From Candidatus Nomurabacteria bacterium (GTDB taxonomy: Bacteria > Patescibacteriota > Minisyncoccia > Phycocordibacterales > UBA9973): a stretch of DNA of 37,012 nt. This document shows positions 29,947-37,012 of this stretch, in pieces. The stretch spans positions 1 through 37,012 of the forward strand of contig JAHFNJ010000008.1 of NCBI GenBank assembly GCA_023267375.1, in the 5' to 3' direction. Below the pieces are notes generated by a model that was not told where the DNA came from, made no database searches, and saw nothing but the letters and a program-made list of their open reading frames with translations. A program made the position numbers and the translations under genes. Position 1 is the stretch's first letter; the number at the start of each line of letters is the position of its first letter.

Positions 29947-30609
29947 ATGGAAAAGTTATTTATTTTTTTGGGTGTCTTAATAGCACTTGCTATTGTCACC
30001 TTTATTATTGGTTATTTTATGACCGGTAGCCTGAAATTCTGGCAAAAGAAAGACTCAGGCCACGAAGAAGAGCATCACCATGCTCCTGCAAAAAAAGCAG
30101 GCCATGGTGGTGGTCACGACAGTCACGGTCATAGCCATGAGGAGAAAAAAGGTTGGGGATGGGTAATTGTTGCATTTCTTCTCTTTGCACTGGCAGCCGG
30201 CTATGTCGGCTACCAGGTAAAGATGAATAAACTGGCTGCCGAAAAAGCAGCCAAGGAAGCAGAAGCTGCAAAAGAAGCTGCTCTTGCGAAAGCAACTACT
30301 ATCATAAACCCACTGGTAATCCTTGATAGTGTGTCTGTGGATGTTAAAGACGGTGTTATGAATACTAAAGATTTCGTAATACTTACGGCAAAAAATATAG
30401 TTAAGATCGTGGTTGACCCAAGGTGTAAAATTCAATACACAATAAACGATTCACGTCTTATATATGATGAGCCGGGACCTTACATTGAACAAAACGCCAA
30501 ACCAACCCTAGGGAAATACGTCTTTGGGGGACACGGTGAAAGCGGCAGAGTTGTTGTGTACTGGTGGTCAGAGATTACCCAAAAGACACTTGTCTATAAC
30601 GGTAAGTAA
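29947..30609 (+). CDS. Two-helix membrane protein with His-rich loop, unknown function
   Basis: 220 residues, not recognised. Membrane helix one (about 4-26), then a loop rich in His, Gly and Glu (about 36-66, with EEEHHHAP and GHGGGHDSHGHSHEE) that could bind metal. Helix two (about 70-90), an Ala/Lys/Glu coiled coil (95-118) and a C-terminal beta-rich domain of about 100 residues follow. That domain contains one Cys (DPRCKIQYTIND). It is cotranscribed with the SPFH-like gene behind a full Shine-Dalgarno. The pairing resembles scaffold-plus-partner gene pairs such as SPFH with NfeD, but no NfeD-like sequence is seen (inference). Confidence 0.8.
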   Translation: MEKLFIFLGVLIALAIVTFIIGYFMTGSLKFWQKKDSGHEEEHHHAPAKKAGHGGGHDSHGHSHEEKKGWGWVIVAFLLFALAAGYVGYQVKMNKLAAEKAAKEAEAAKEAALAKATTIINPLVILDSVSVDVKDGVMNTKDFVILTAKNIVKIVVDPRCKIQYTINDSRLIYDEPGPYIEQNAKPTLGKYVFGGHGESGRVVVYWWSEITQKTLVYNGK

Positions 30610-30634
30610 ATGATTCGTGCTAAATAGTAAAATG

Positions 30635-30670
30635 AAAAGCAGTTCTGGATTTTTCCGGGGCTGCTTTTTT
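30635..30670 (+). terminator. Terminator of the SPFH-like operon
   Basis: AAAAGCAG and CTGGA pair with TCCGG and CTGCTTTT with small internal mismatches, followed by a T-run. Confidence 0.75.
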
Positions 30671-30680
30671 CTTTACCTAA

Positions 30681-30716
30681 AACAAAAAACACCCCGCAAG
30701 CGAAGTGTTTTTTGTT
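30681..30716 (-). terminator. Terminator of the pilin-like operon
   Basis: 12-bp perfect stem AACAAAAAACAC/GTGTTTTTTGTT with a 12-nt loop, T-rich on the minus strand, 14 nt after the last pilin-like stop. Confidence 0.8.
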
Positions 30717-30730
30717 TCGAGTTTTAGAAT

Positions 30731-31042
30731 CTAGAGATTCACATTCCCCGTCTGCACATTGATACCTTGGATGTTGAATGTACTCATGATGATATTTAGG
30801 ATAGTAAAGACACCAATCATCACCAGCATCCCTACAAGCCCCCACATCATATGTTGCTTCCCTGTCGTTCGTTCCTCTTCATTGTCGGTATTGGCCATAA
30901 ACTGGACAATGCCAACAAGAAAGTAAACGAAGGCAGCAGCGAACATAAGAATGATGAGCGGGTTCAAGATAAGCCTGTCGATAGTTTGGACAAGCTTATC
31001 AACCTTCTCAGCCGCATAGGCAGTGTGAACAAGCAAACTCAT
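30731..31042 (-). CDS. T4SS-pilin-like small membrane protein 5
   Basis: 103 residues: possible short signal (VHTAYAAEK), then two membrane helices (about 27-48 and 66-88). They are separated by a charged turn, NTDNEEERTTGKQHMMWGL. This matches the two-helix pattern of the T4SS_pilin (VirB2/TrbC-like) family common in CPR. The turn motif NEEER..GKQ.MMWG is shared with the genes at 31051 and 31541. It is last of the series, 8 nt after the preceding gene. Confidence 0.7.
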   Translation of the reverse strand: MSLLVHTAYAAEKVDKLVQTIDRLILNPLIILMFAAAFVYFLVGIVQFMANTDNEEERTTGKQHMMWGLVGMLVMIGVFTILNIIMSTFNIQGINVQTGNVNL

Positions 31043-31050
31043 TTTTTTAG

Positions 31051-31446
31051 TTAGAAAACTGGAGCCGTATACTGCGTGTTAGCGCCGTTACCGGTACCAA
31101 ATGTCTTACTGATGAGAGCAACCAATCCCCAGATAGAAACGATGACGAACAAACCAATAATACCAGAGATCATGATCTTACGAGCTTCACCCTGCTTTTC
31201 TTCATCTTTTGCAGTGATGTATTGAATAACACCCCAAACGAAATACACAACACCAAGCGTGATGAGCACAGGAACAATGATATTTAAGATATCATTGATT
31301 TTACAAATGATGAATTCAACAGTTCCTGTAACAGGATATGGATTACATACCACTGCGTCAGCAAGACGTGGCAAAAGAAGTCCGAGACCGAGAAGCGAAA
31401 CGACCTTTGGTGAAAATGCTGTTACTTTTGAAATAAATTTTTTCAT
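31051..31446 (-). CDS. T4SS-pilin-like small membrane protein 4
   Basis: 131 residues. Signal-like N-terminus (about 1-32, ending LADAV), CNPYPVTGTVEFIICKIND, then two helices (about 48-70 and 89-110). The shared turn is AKDEEKQGEARKIMISG. Two cysteines flank the mature N-terminus (CNPYPV, IICK), possibly a disulfide. A TATAAT box ends 7 nt before its ATG, so it can be transcribed separately from the genes upstream. Confidence 0.75.
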   Translation of the reverse strand: MKKFISKVTAFSPKVVSLLGLGLLLPRLADAVVCNPYPVTGTVEFIICKINDILNIIVPVLITLGVVYFVWGVIQYITAKDEEKQGEARKIMISGIIGLFVIVSIWGLVALISKTFGTGNGANTQYTAPVF

Positions 31447-31453
31447 TCTAATA

Positions 31454-31459
31454 ATTATA
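31454..31459 (-). promoter_or_regulatory. -10 box ahead of pilin-like gene 4
   Basis: Minus strand TATAAT (31459..31454), 7 nt before the ATG at 31446; -35 unclear. The 94-base gap between pilin-like genes 3 and 4 holds nothing else obvious. Confidence 0.5.
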
Positions 31460-31540
31460 GAAACAAATTTGCTAATAATGAAACGACCTTACTACTAATA
31501 ATAATTAACTCATAAATGCCCAATAAAGTATACCATAGTT

Positions 31541-31930
31541 CTAGTGTGTAGGAAGTTGTGGAAGGGTGAATTCAATATTGAATGTGTTTGTAAGGATACG
31601 CACCAACCCCCACACAGAAACGATCACAAAAAGCCCCAGAATACCCCACATCATAAACTGTCGCCCCTTCTGTTGCTTTTCCTCATTGTCTGCATTTCCG
31701 ATAAATTGCACTACTCCCCAAATAAAAATAACAATCGCAGAAGTAATAAGTAGCGGGACGACTGATCGGGAAAGAAGACAGGTGAAAAAATCAATAAGCT
31801 GAGCAATTTTTGGTGAGTTTGGTAGTTGAATACCGACACTATCGCAGTACGCAGCAAAAGTCAGGTTTGGGATAGCTAATGCAGTAAGGGGTAAAAGAAT
31901 GAGTATTTGTTTTTTTATTTTTTTCATCAT
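31541..31930 (-). CDS. T4SS-pilin-like small membrane protein 3
   Basis: 129 residues. Signal peptide about 1-26 (ILLPLTALAIPNLTFA followed by AYCDSVG), two helices (about 54-75 and 93-115), and the turn NADNEEKQQKGRQFMMWGIL. Two Cys lie near the mature N-terminus. It starts 5 nt after the preceding gene's stop. Confidence 0.75.
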   Translation of the reverse strand: MMKKIKKQILILLPLTALAIPNLTFAAYCDSVGIQLPNSPKIAQLIDFFTCLLSRSVVPLLITSAIVIFIWGVVQFIGNADNEEKQQKGRQFMMWGILGLFVIVSVWGLVRILTNTFNIEFTLPQLPTH

Positions 31931-31935
31931 GATTT

Positions 31936-32352
31936 TTATTGAACTGACTTTCTTAGTTCATCGACAGTGTCTCCTATCGCCTGCGCCAAAACCCAAGCAC
32001 CCAAAAGAACAGCAGCCCCTATAAGCGTATACATGAGTGCTTTCTTTGCTTTTGAAATTTCTTCTGGCTTACCTTGCGCAGAGACAAAGAGAAAACCACA
32101 ATAAATAATGGCGAGAGCGACTATAGGTATGCCGATAGTGAGAACAATATCGAGAATTGCTTTAATGAAAGTGTTTAAGTCGGTAATCCCTTGCAGTGGG
32201 TTGCATAGTTTACCATCCGCTGCTTCAGGACAAGGAGGAGGACTTGGATTCCCAGTCTTTGCAAGTACTCTAAGGGGCGACAGAAAAAAAGAAACCACTA
32301 ATAACGCGTATGGCATAAAAAGACTACTAAGGTTCGAGATTTTTGTGAGCAT
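31936..32352 (-). CDS. T4SS-pilin-like small membrane protein 2
   Basis: 138 residues from MLTKISNLSSLF. A signal peptide (about 1-32, cleavage after RVLA), a Pro/Cys-rich mature start (PSPPPCPEAADGKLCNP), and two helices (about 62-84 and 105-125) around the turn GKPEEISKAKKALMYT. In-frame ATGs at 32385 and 32439 would lengthen it. I prefer 32352 because a minus-strand TATAAT (32379..32374) lies upstream of it and the signal peptide then starts correctly; this is not certain. Confidence 0.7.
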   Translation of the reverse strand: MLTKISNLSSLFMPYALLVVSFFLSPLRVLAKTGNPSPPPCPEAADGKLCNPLQGITDLNTFIKAILDIVLTIGIPIVALAIIYCGFLFVSAQGKPEEISKAKKALMYTLIGAAVLLGAWVLAQAIGDTVDELRKSVQ

Positions 32353-32386
32353 GATATTCTTTAACGCATGGTAATTATACCGCATG

Positions 32387-32773
32387 CTAAAAGCCGATCC
32401 AAGCACCATTCCAACCCAAAGCGTGGATAACTGTTTCAATGATAAGCCAAGCGGCTAATACAATAACGAGCCCAATTGCAACATTGCTAAAAATCTTTTT
32501 TGCTTGCCCTTTTTTCTCATCTGATCCACCGGAAGTAAGTAGTACAAAACCAGCATATGCAAAAATAATCGCAGCAAGCGGTACAACTGCAATCAATACA
32601 AACTGTATAACATTGTTTACCAACCGCATAAGCGCACCGAAATCACAAGGAACCGTCACCCCATCACAAGGAACAAGTGGTGCGCTGTCAGCAAAAACAA
32701 AAACTGGTACCACTAGTGCCACAAGAGAGAGTGCTTGTATTATTCTTTTTCTATTTTTATAAAAAAATTTCAT
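32387..32773 (-). CDS. T4SS-pilin-like small membrane protein 1
   Basis: 128 residues. Signal peptide about 1-28 (VALVVPVFVFADS), mature Cys pair (PCDGVTVPCDFG), two helices (about 52-76 and 92-114), and the turn GGSDEKKGQAKKIFSN typical of the family. Its ATG overlaps the stop of the solute-binding gene (TAATG), so translation is coupled. Confidence 0.75.
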   Translation of the reverse strand: MKFFYKNRKRIIQALSLVALVVPVFVFADSAPLVPCDGVTVPCDFGALMRLVNNVIQFVLIAVVPLAAIIFAYAGFVLLTSGGSDEKKGQAKKIFSNVAIGLVIVLAAWLIIETVIHALGWNGAWIGF

Positions 32774-34134
32774 TATCGTGATGGGGTAACAGGTGGTAAC
32801 GCCCGTAGAATAAGATCGAGGGTATTGCTTGCTTGATTAAGTGCTGAATCGTAGGTAAGTAATCCCGAATAACTATTGTTTATTATATCAGAAAATAGCT
32901 TATCAGTAGCTGTTATGTCAGGATCAAGCCATGCCCGCGCAATAAGCGCAGAGTTATAGAAGGTGGAAACATATTGTTGGGTGGTGCCTGTTGGGCGAGC
33001 AGAAAGAAGATCACGTCGAACTGGTGGGAGTGAGATATCTGGTAACGCAACAAGCTGGCTTTCAAAGTCAGCGGTAGCCATTAAACTTGCCGCAGCAAAT
33101 GCTCCAGGAATATTCTTTGAACTTTTAAGCACTGATATGCCTGTTATCCGACCGAAGGTGACTTTTGCTTGTGCATCTTTTGGTTGTGGCATAAGCGCTA
33201 CATTGAAATTCAAGTTTGGGTTCTGCGTCTGTATTGAGAACAGTTCGCTCGCGTAACCAAAATAAAATGCAAGGTCTCCCTGAATAAATGAGGTGCGCGA
33301 ATCAGGTCGTGAACGATTCCAGCTATATGCAGCTTGAGCTGGGTCTGCAAAAGACATGTAAAACTGTAAAGCCTTTTTTGAACCATCAGAAAGAGTGCTG
33401 TTTGTGCTTCCTGCTAACACTGAATTTAGTTCAGTATCTTTGCGCATTACAATGGGATTGCCAGCTTGCAAGAAAAAGAGGGAGAGAACATCTTTTGCGT
33501 GAGTGATGTTACTGTACGTCCCAAGTGCTACAGTACTCTTTTTAATAGAATTTACTGCAACATCAGGAATAGTGAGTTTTGGTACAAGCGCCACAAGATC
33601 ATTCCATGTTGCCGGTGGAAGCGCAATACCCGCCGACTGAAGCATATCGAGGTTGTAATACATTACTAAAGGATCAACCATTATCGGAATACCCAAAATA
33701 CCTTGAGGGGCAAGATACAAATCCCCTTCCTGTATAAGCGTACTTTGAAATGTTGCTTGAGAGAGACTCGTGTACGGAATCGGCATAATCTTATTGCGGT
33801 ACTTTAGAATTTTGTCGTTCGAAACAAAGACAAGATCTGGTCCAGTTCCAGAAGCTATTGCTTCAACAAGATCGTTGTCGATCGTTAGCGGATTTTTTTG
33901 CACATAGGTGATAGAAAAGGTGCTTTCTTTTGCCTGTAGATACTCACGCAACAACTTTCCCATGCTTGCATTTGGCAATGTTCCCCAAAGTACAACATTT
34001 CCAGTAGCAGCACTATTTGTGCCAGAACTACCTATTTTTATGATCCCAGAAAAAATAAGTACAGCAACAACCGCAAATATAATAAAAAGCCCAGTAAGAA
34101 TGATTTGAAAATTTGAGGAAGACTTTTGTGCCAT
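32773..34134 (-). CDS. Extracellular solute-binding protein, family 1
   Basis: 453 residues. An uncleaved-looking membrane helix (about 9-31) anchors the protein. The periplasmic-binding fold shows VVLWGTLP, TGPDLVFVSND, LGIPIMVDPLVMYYNLDML, PPATWNDLVALVPKLT and FIQGDLAFYFGYASE. These match the sugar-type SBP_bac_1 family. There is no lipobox and no ABC permease or ATPase in the window. Instead it leads the pilin-like cluster with a 4-base stop/start overlap, which is unexpected. Its ligand is unknown. Confidence 0.85.
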   Translation of the reverse strand: MAQKSSSNFQIILTGLFIIFAVVAVLIFSGIIKIGSSGTNSAATGNVVLWGTLPNASMGKLLREYLQAKESTFSITYVQKNPLTIDNDLVEAIASGTGPDLVFVSNDKILKYRNKIMPIPYTSLSQATFQSTLIQEGDLYLAPQGILGIPIMVDPLVMYYNLDMLQSAGIALPPATWNDLVALVPKLTIPDVAVNSIKKSTVALGTYSNITHAKDVLSLFFLQAGNPIVMRKDTELNSVLAGSTNSTLSDGSKKALQFYMSFADPAQAAYSWNRSRPDSRTSFIQGDLAFYFGYASELFSIQTQNPNLNFNVALMPQPKDAQAKVTFGRITGISVLKSSKNIPGAFAAASLMATADFESQLVALPDISLPPVRRDLLSARPTGTTQQYVSTFYNSALIARAWLDPDITATDKLFSDIINNSYSGLLTYDSALNQASNTLDLILRALPPVTPSR

Positions 34135-34142
34135 AAATATCG

Positions 34143-34676
34143 CTAGTTCTTTTTCAAAATTATACCATAATGATGCGCTCCCGCATCAATGGCGCCCGAT
34201 GGGGTAAGCCCTGCACGTTCAAAAAGTTTGAGTGCTTTTTCTTTTGAAACAACTTCATCCGGATGTGGCCCCATATGGCCAAAAGATTCAGTCCAGTCAA
34301 TGAGAAGTAATCGTCCTTTCGGTTTTAAAATCCGTGCAGCTTCTTTGCAAAAAGCATTCTTATCCTCAACTTGAAATAAAATATTTGAAGCAATAACTGC
34401 ATCCATACTCTCATCAGCCAATTTTGTGCCACCTTTTGCCTCGACATTCGCCCACAGCACTTCTACATTTGTAAGTTTGTGACGCACAGCATCAGCACGA
34501 ACAGTCTCAACCATTTCAGGCAGAACCTCACAGGCATACACCTTACCCAAACCACCATGAAGCATCTTTGCCGCTGCAAAGGTAAAAAAACCTGAACCGG
34601 CGCCGAGATCAGCAACGTTGTGTGCACCAGAAAGCCCAAACTGTTTTAAATTTTTTTCAGGATCGGAGAACGTCAT
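34143..34676 (-). CDS. Class I SAM-dependent methyltransferase
   Basis: 177 residues. Rossmann-type motif I VADLGAGSGFF (21-31), acidic motif YACEVLPEM, SMDAVIASNILFQV as motif IV, and KPKGRLLLIDW as the post-motif strand. It resembles the small Methyltransf_11/25 proteins; the substrate cannot be told. It starts 6 nt after a minus-strand TACACT box (34688..34683) and lies 8 nt upstream of the solute-binding gene, so it may head that operon. Confidence 0.88.
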   Translation of the reverse strand: MTFSDPEKNLKQFGLSGAHNVADLGAGSGFFTFAAAKMLHGGLGKVYACEVLPEMVETVRADAVRHKLTNVEVLWANVEAKGGTKLADESMDAVIASNILFQVEDKNAFCKEAARILKPKGRLLLIDWTESFGHMGPHPDEVVSKEKALKLFERAGLTPSGAIDAGAHHYGIILKKN

Positions 34677-34682
34677 GAAAAT

Positions 34683-34688
34683 AGTGTA
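34683..34688 (-). promoter_or_regulatory. -10 box of the methyltransferase gene
   Basis: Minus strand TACACT, 6 nt before the ATG; -35 weak. Confidence 0.35.
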
Positions 34689-34728
34689 CCACGAGACACG
34701 ACACGAATCTACGAATAGAATATATGTT

Positions 34729-35064
34729 TTATATATACTTCGCTATAACACGAACAACAAAATAAACTAACGCCAATAAAACAACGGTACTAACTAGCCA
34801 AGAAAAATAGTAGAAAAAATTCTTATTTCGCTGAATTTTATCAATTTGTTGAAGATTTTTTATATTTTTTAAACTTATTATAAATAGGATAGAAGCACTC
34901 AAAATAGATCCATAGATTCCTATTTGCCATCCAGCATAGAAGAAGAAATTAAGAGACGAAAAAATACCTCCACGACTCATAGTAATAAAGTAAAAAAATA
35001 CAAAAAAGGCTGTTGCAAGCAACTGAAAAATCCCAAGGTTATTTATTTTTTTCATCATCTCCAT
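34729..35064 (-). CDS. Small three-helix membrane protein, unknown function
   Basis: About 111 residues with three hydrophobic segments (after MEMMKKINNLG: FQLLATAFFVFFYFITM; IYGSILSASILFIISL; FSWLVSTVVLLALVYFVV). Basic loops (KNIKNLQQIDKIQRNKN) follow the second. The start is uncertain among 35064, 35058 and 35055; longer starts would overlap gyrA. Lower GC than its neighbours. It is directly downstream of gyrA. No family recognised. Confidence 0.6.
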   Translation of the reverse strand: MEMMKKINNLGIFQLLATAFFVFFYFITMSRGGIFSSLNFFFYAGWQIGIYGSILSASILFIISLKNIKNLQQIDKIQRNKNFFYYFSWLVSTVVLLALVYFVVRVIAKYI

Positions 35065-35077
35065 GATTATCCACTTT

Positions 35078-37012
35078 CTACAAACACGTAAGCGACGCAA
35101 TGCTGTCCCCGGGTCGAAGTTTCATGATAGACACACCTTGTGTCTGGCGGCCGAGTGATGGGATTGTCGTTAAATCAACTTTAATCACCTGCCCTTTCTT
35201 TGAAATTGCAATAAGTTCACCTTCTGCGCCCACAACTCGTCCAATGATGAGCTTGCCTGTTTTTGCAGTCACCTTTGCCGTCTTAATACCTGAACCGCCA
35301 CGCTTCTGCGTTTTGTACTCGCCTATTTTTGTTTTCTTACCTAAACCATGTTCACTCATCGTCAAAAATGCACGGTCTGTTTCCCCTTTCTTAATGAGAT
35401 CCACACCAATAACTGCATCGTTCTTTGAAAGTTTGATAGCGCGCACACCCCCTGCTGCTCGGCCCATCTCACGAATGTCTGCTTCTTTAAAGCGAATTGA
35501 TTGTCCTTCGGTTGTTCCCAAAATAACTTCATCAGCTTTTTCAACAAGCAATGCTGAAACGAGCGAATCACCTTTATCGAGACGGATAGCGATAAGACCA
35601 CTACGACGTACATCTTTGAAGCTCTCTGCAGACATTTTCTTTGCCACGCCTTTTTCAGTCACCAACATGAGCGACAGTACTTTTGATTTTGCCTCTTTTG
35701 GCATTGGCAAAATTGAAGTCACTTTTTCTTCATCACCAAGCGAGAGGAAGTTCATGATTGATTTTCCCTTGGTTGCACGTCGGCCCTCTGGAATATCGTA
35801 CATCTTTATTTGATACGCCTTGCCCATATTGGTGAAGAAAAGAAGATCACTGTGTGTGTTTGCAGAGACAAGCATAGTCACGAAGTCTTCTTCTTTGGTC
35901 TCAAGATCGATCACGCCGACACCACCGCGCTTCTGCGTGCGGTATTCAGACGGATCAGTACGCTTCACATAGCCACCAGCTGAATATACGAGCATTGATT
36001 CTTTTTCTGGAATCAAATCTTCATCGGAAATCTGTTTTACATCTCCTTTGACGATGCGTGTACGGCGGACATCAACGTATTTTTCTTTAATAGCGATAAG
36101 CTCATCAGCAACTGTTTTCAAAATCTTTTTCTTACTCGCCAAGAGCGCCTCAAGTTCTTTGATGAGATCTTGTTTTTCTTTCAATTCGAGTTCAACATTT
36201 TTGCGTTCAAGACCAGCAAGCTTCTGGAGTTTCATTTCCAAAATCGCAGCAGCCTGTAGATCGGAGAATTTAAATTCCTTCATTAAGTTCAACTTTGCTG
36301 TTGCGGTATCTTTCGATGCGCGAATAACCGAAATCACGCGATCAATATGATCGAGTGCTTTTTTAAGACCGAGCAAAATATGTTCACGCTCTTTTGCCTT
36401 GCGTAGATCAAATTCACTGCGACGACGGACAACAATCTGACGATGTTCGATAAATTCTTCGAGAATCGCCTTGAGCGACAAGGTCTGTGGTACGCCATCA
36501 ACGAGCGCCACCATGTTGAAATTGAAATTGGATTCAAGCTGTGTGTGCTTGTAGAGGTAGTTCAACACTTTCTGTGGATGCACCCCTGCTTTCAAGTCGA
36601 TAGCGATGCGGATATCTTTCGATGATTCATCGCGAAGACCTTTGATGCCTTCGAGCTTCTTTTCTTGCACCAGTGATGCAATCGACATAATCAAATCAGC
36701 TTTATTCACGCGATACGGAATAGAAGTGATAATGATCTGGAACGTGCCGCTTTTTTGTTCCACTATTTCCGCTTCTCCTCGACAAACAACACCGCCACGG
36801 CCAGTCGCATACGCATGCAAAAGATCACGTGCGCCGTACGCAATACCGCCAGTCGGAAAGTCTGGCCCTTTAATAAATTCAGTTAAGTCTTCAGTTGTTG
36901 CTTCAGGATTTTCAATAAGGTGTGCGCAAGCATCGAGAACCTCAGAGAGATTGTGTGGCGGAATGTTCGTCGCCATACCAACCGCGATACCGAGCGTTCC
37001 ATTCAAGAGAAG
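35078..37012 (-). CDS. gyrA: DNA gyrase subunit A, N-terminus beyond window
   Basis: 644 residues are visible; the frame is open to the right edge, so the start and catalytic Tyr lie outside. NGTLGIAVGMATNIPPHNL continues the breakage-reunion domain. FPTGGIAYG, then IVRRRSEFDLRKAKEREHIL and a long coiled coil (about residues 215-300 of the visible part) carry the C-gate. The C-terminal beta-pinwheel has blades with QKRGGVGV and QKRGGSGIK. The first matches the GyrA-box pattern QRRGGKG and favours GyrA over ParC. The last blade ends QTQGVSIMKLRPGDSIASL. Confidence 0.95.
   Translation of the reverse strand, partial: LLLNGTLGIAVGMATNIPPHNLSEVLDACAHLIENPEATTEDLTEFIKGPDFPTGGIAYGARDLLHAYATGRGGVVCRGEAEIVEQKSGTFQIIITSIPYRVNKADLIMSIASLVQEKKLEGIKGLRDESSKDIRIAIDLKAGVHPQKVLNYLYKHTQLESNFNFNMVALVDGVPQTLSLKAILEEFIEHRQIVVRRRSEFDLRKAKEREHILLGLKKALDHIDRVISVIRASKDTATAKLNLMKEFKFSDLQAAAILEMKLQKLAGLERKNVELELKEKQDLIKELEALLASKKKILKTVADELIAIKEKYVDVRRTRIVKGDVKQISDEDLIPEKESMLVYSAGGYVKRTDPSEYRTQKRGGVGVIDLETKEEDFVTMLVSANTHSDLLFFTNMGKAYQIKMYDIPEGRRATKGKSIMNFLSLGDEEKVTSILPMPKEAKSKVLSLMLVTEKGVAKKMSAESFKDVRRSGLIAIRLDKGDSLVSALLVEKADEVILGTTEGQSIRFKEADIREMGRAAGGVRAIKLSKNDAVIGVDLIKKGETDRAFLTMSEHGLGKKTKIGEYKTQKRGGSGIKTAKVTAKTGKLIIGRVVGAEGELIAISKKGQVIKVDLTTIPSLGRQTQGVSIMKLRPGDSIASLTCL

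Noticed and set aside
35100-35813. 237-codon open frame antisense to gyrA
   Set aside because: Exact shadow of the gyrA C-terminal domain; no homology or promoter. The 220-codon frame at 24481-25143 is likewise a shadow of infB.

Overview
The window is a gene-dense piece of a small, streamlined bacterial chromosome. It most resembles a member of the Candidate Phyla Radiation (Patescibacteria, Parcubacteria-like); this is an inference. The signs are a cluster of five small two-helix T4SS-pilin-like proteins, a short IF-2 of 504 residues with no long N-terminal extension, a single-module RelA/SpoT protein without the C-terminal ACT region, many genes whose promoter leaves almost no 5' leader, and no rRNA, phage or insertion sequence. 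Both ends cut genes: carB on the left and gyrA on the right.

Layout. 1-8139 (minus strand): carB (partial), carA, a tRNA-dihydrouridine synthase, an FtsQ-like POTRA protein, serS and a small unknown gene. 8184-16072: dprA, glmS, topA, tRNA-Leu(CAG), a RelA/SpoT homologue and parB. 16119-18449: a tRNA-rich accessory stretch with a GIY-YIG nuclease gene, tRNA-Leu(CAA), miaA, tRNA-Trp, rpmG, tRNA-Tyr and tRNA-Arg. 18448-25883: clpB, a membrane protein with a degenerate trypsin fold, a cysteine desulfurase, a DUF4446-like gene, infB and rbfA. 25914-28517: a second tRNA-rich stretch with Cys, Leu(TAA), Lys(CTT) and Leu(TAG), a PAP2 phosphatase and a second GIY-YIG gene. 28674-34676: an SPFH-like protein with a His-rich partner, the pilin-like cluster, a solute-binding protein and a methyltransferase. 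34729 to the end: a small membrane protein and gyrA.

Most genes serve translation and tRNA metabolism (nine tRNAs, serS, dus, miaA, infB, rbfA, rpmG), DNA topology and segregation (topA, gyrA, parB, dprA), proteostasis (clpB) or the cell envelope (glmS, ftsQ-like, PAP2, pilins).

The strongest unexplained signal lies in the tRNA regions. Five of the nine tRNA genes (Leu-CAA, Tyr, Leu-TAA, Lys, Leu-TAG) are followed by their terminator and then by an inverted copy of their own 3' end. Tyr and the three Leu carry both the acceptor strand and the T-arm, Lys only the acceptor strand. A sixth, Cys, has a clear inverted T-arm but only a weak acceptor match. In the Cys, Leu and Tyr copies a roughly 25-nt hairpin (AG-stem-loop-stem-CGT, loop CTGC in four of five) sits exactly between the acceptor and T-arm segments. 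The copy is then followed by a folded core that closes with a regenerated T-arm sequence. Cores fall into at least two sequence families. In addition, both GIY-YIG genes lie between a duplicated, palindrome-interrupted 5' end of a leucine tRNA and the intact tRNA. Together these suggest an undescribed family of tRNA-associated palindromic elements, possibly mobilised or maintained by small GIY-YIG nucleases. That link is inference; the repeats themselves are visible in the sequence.
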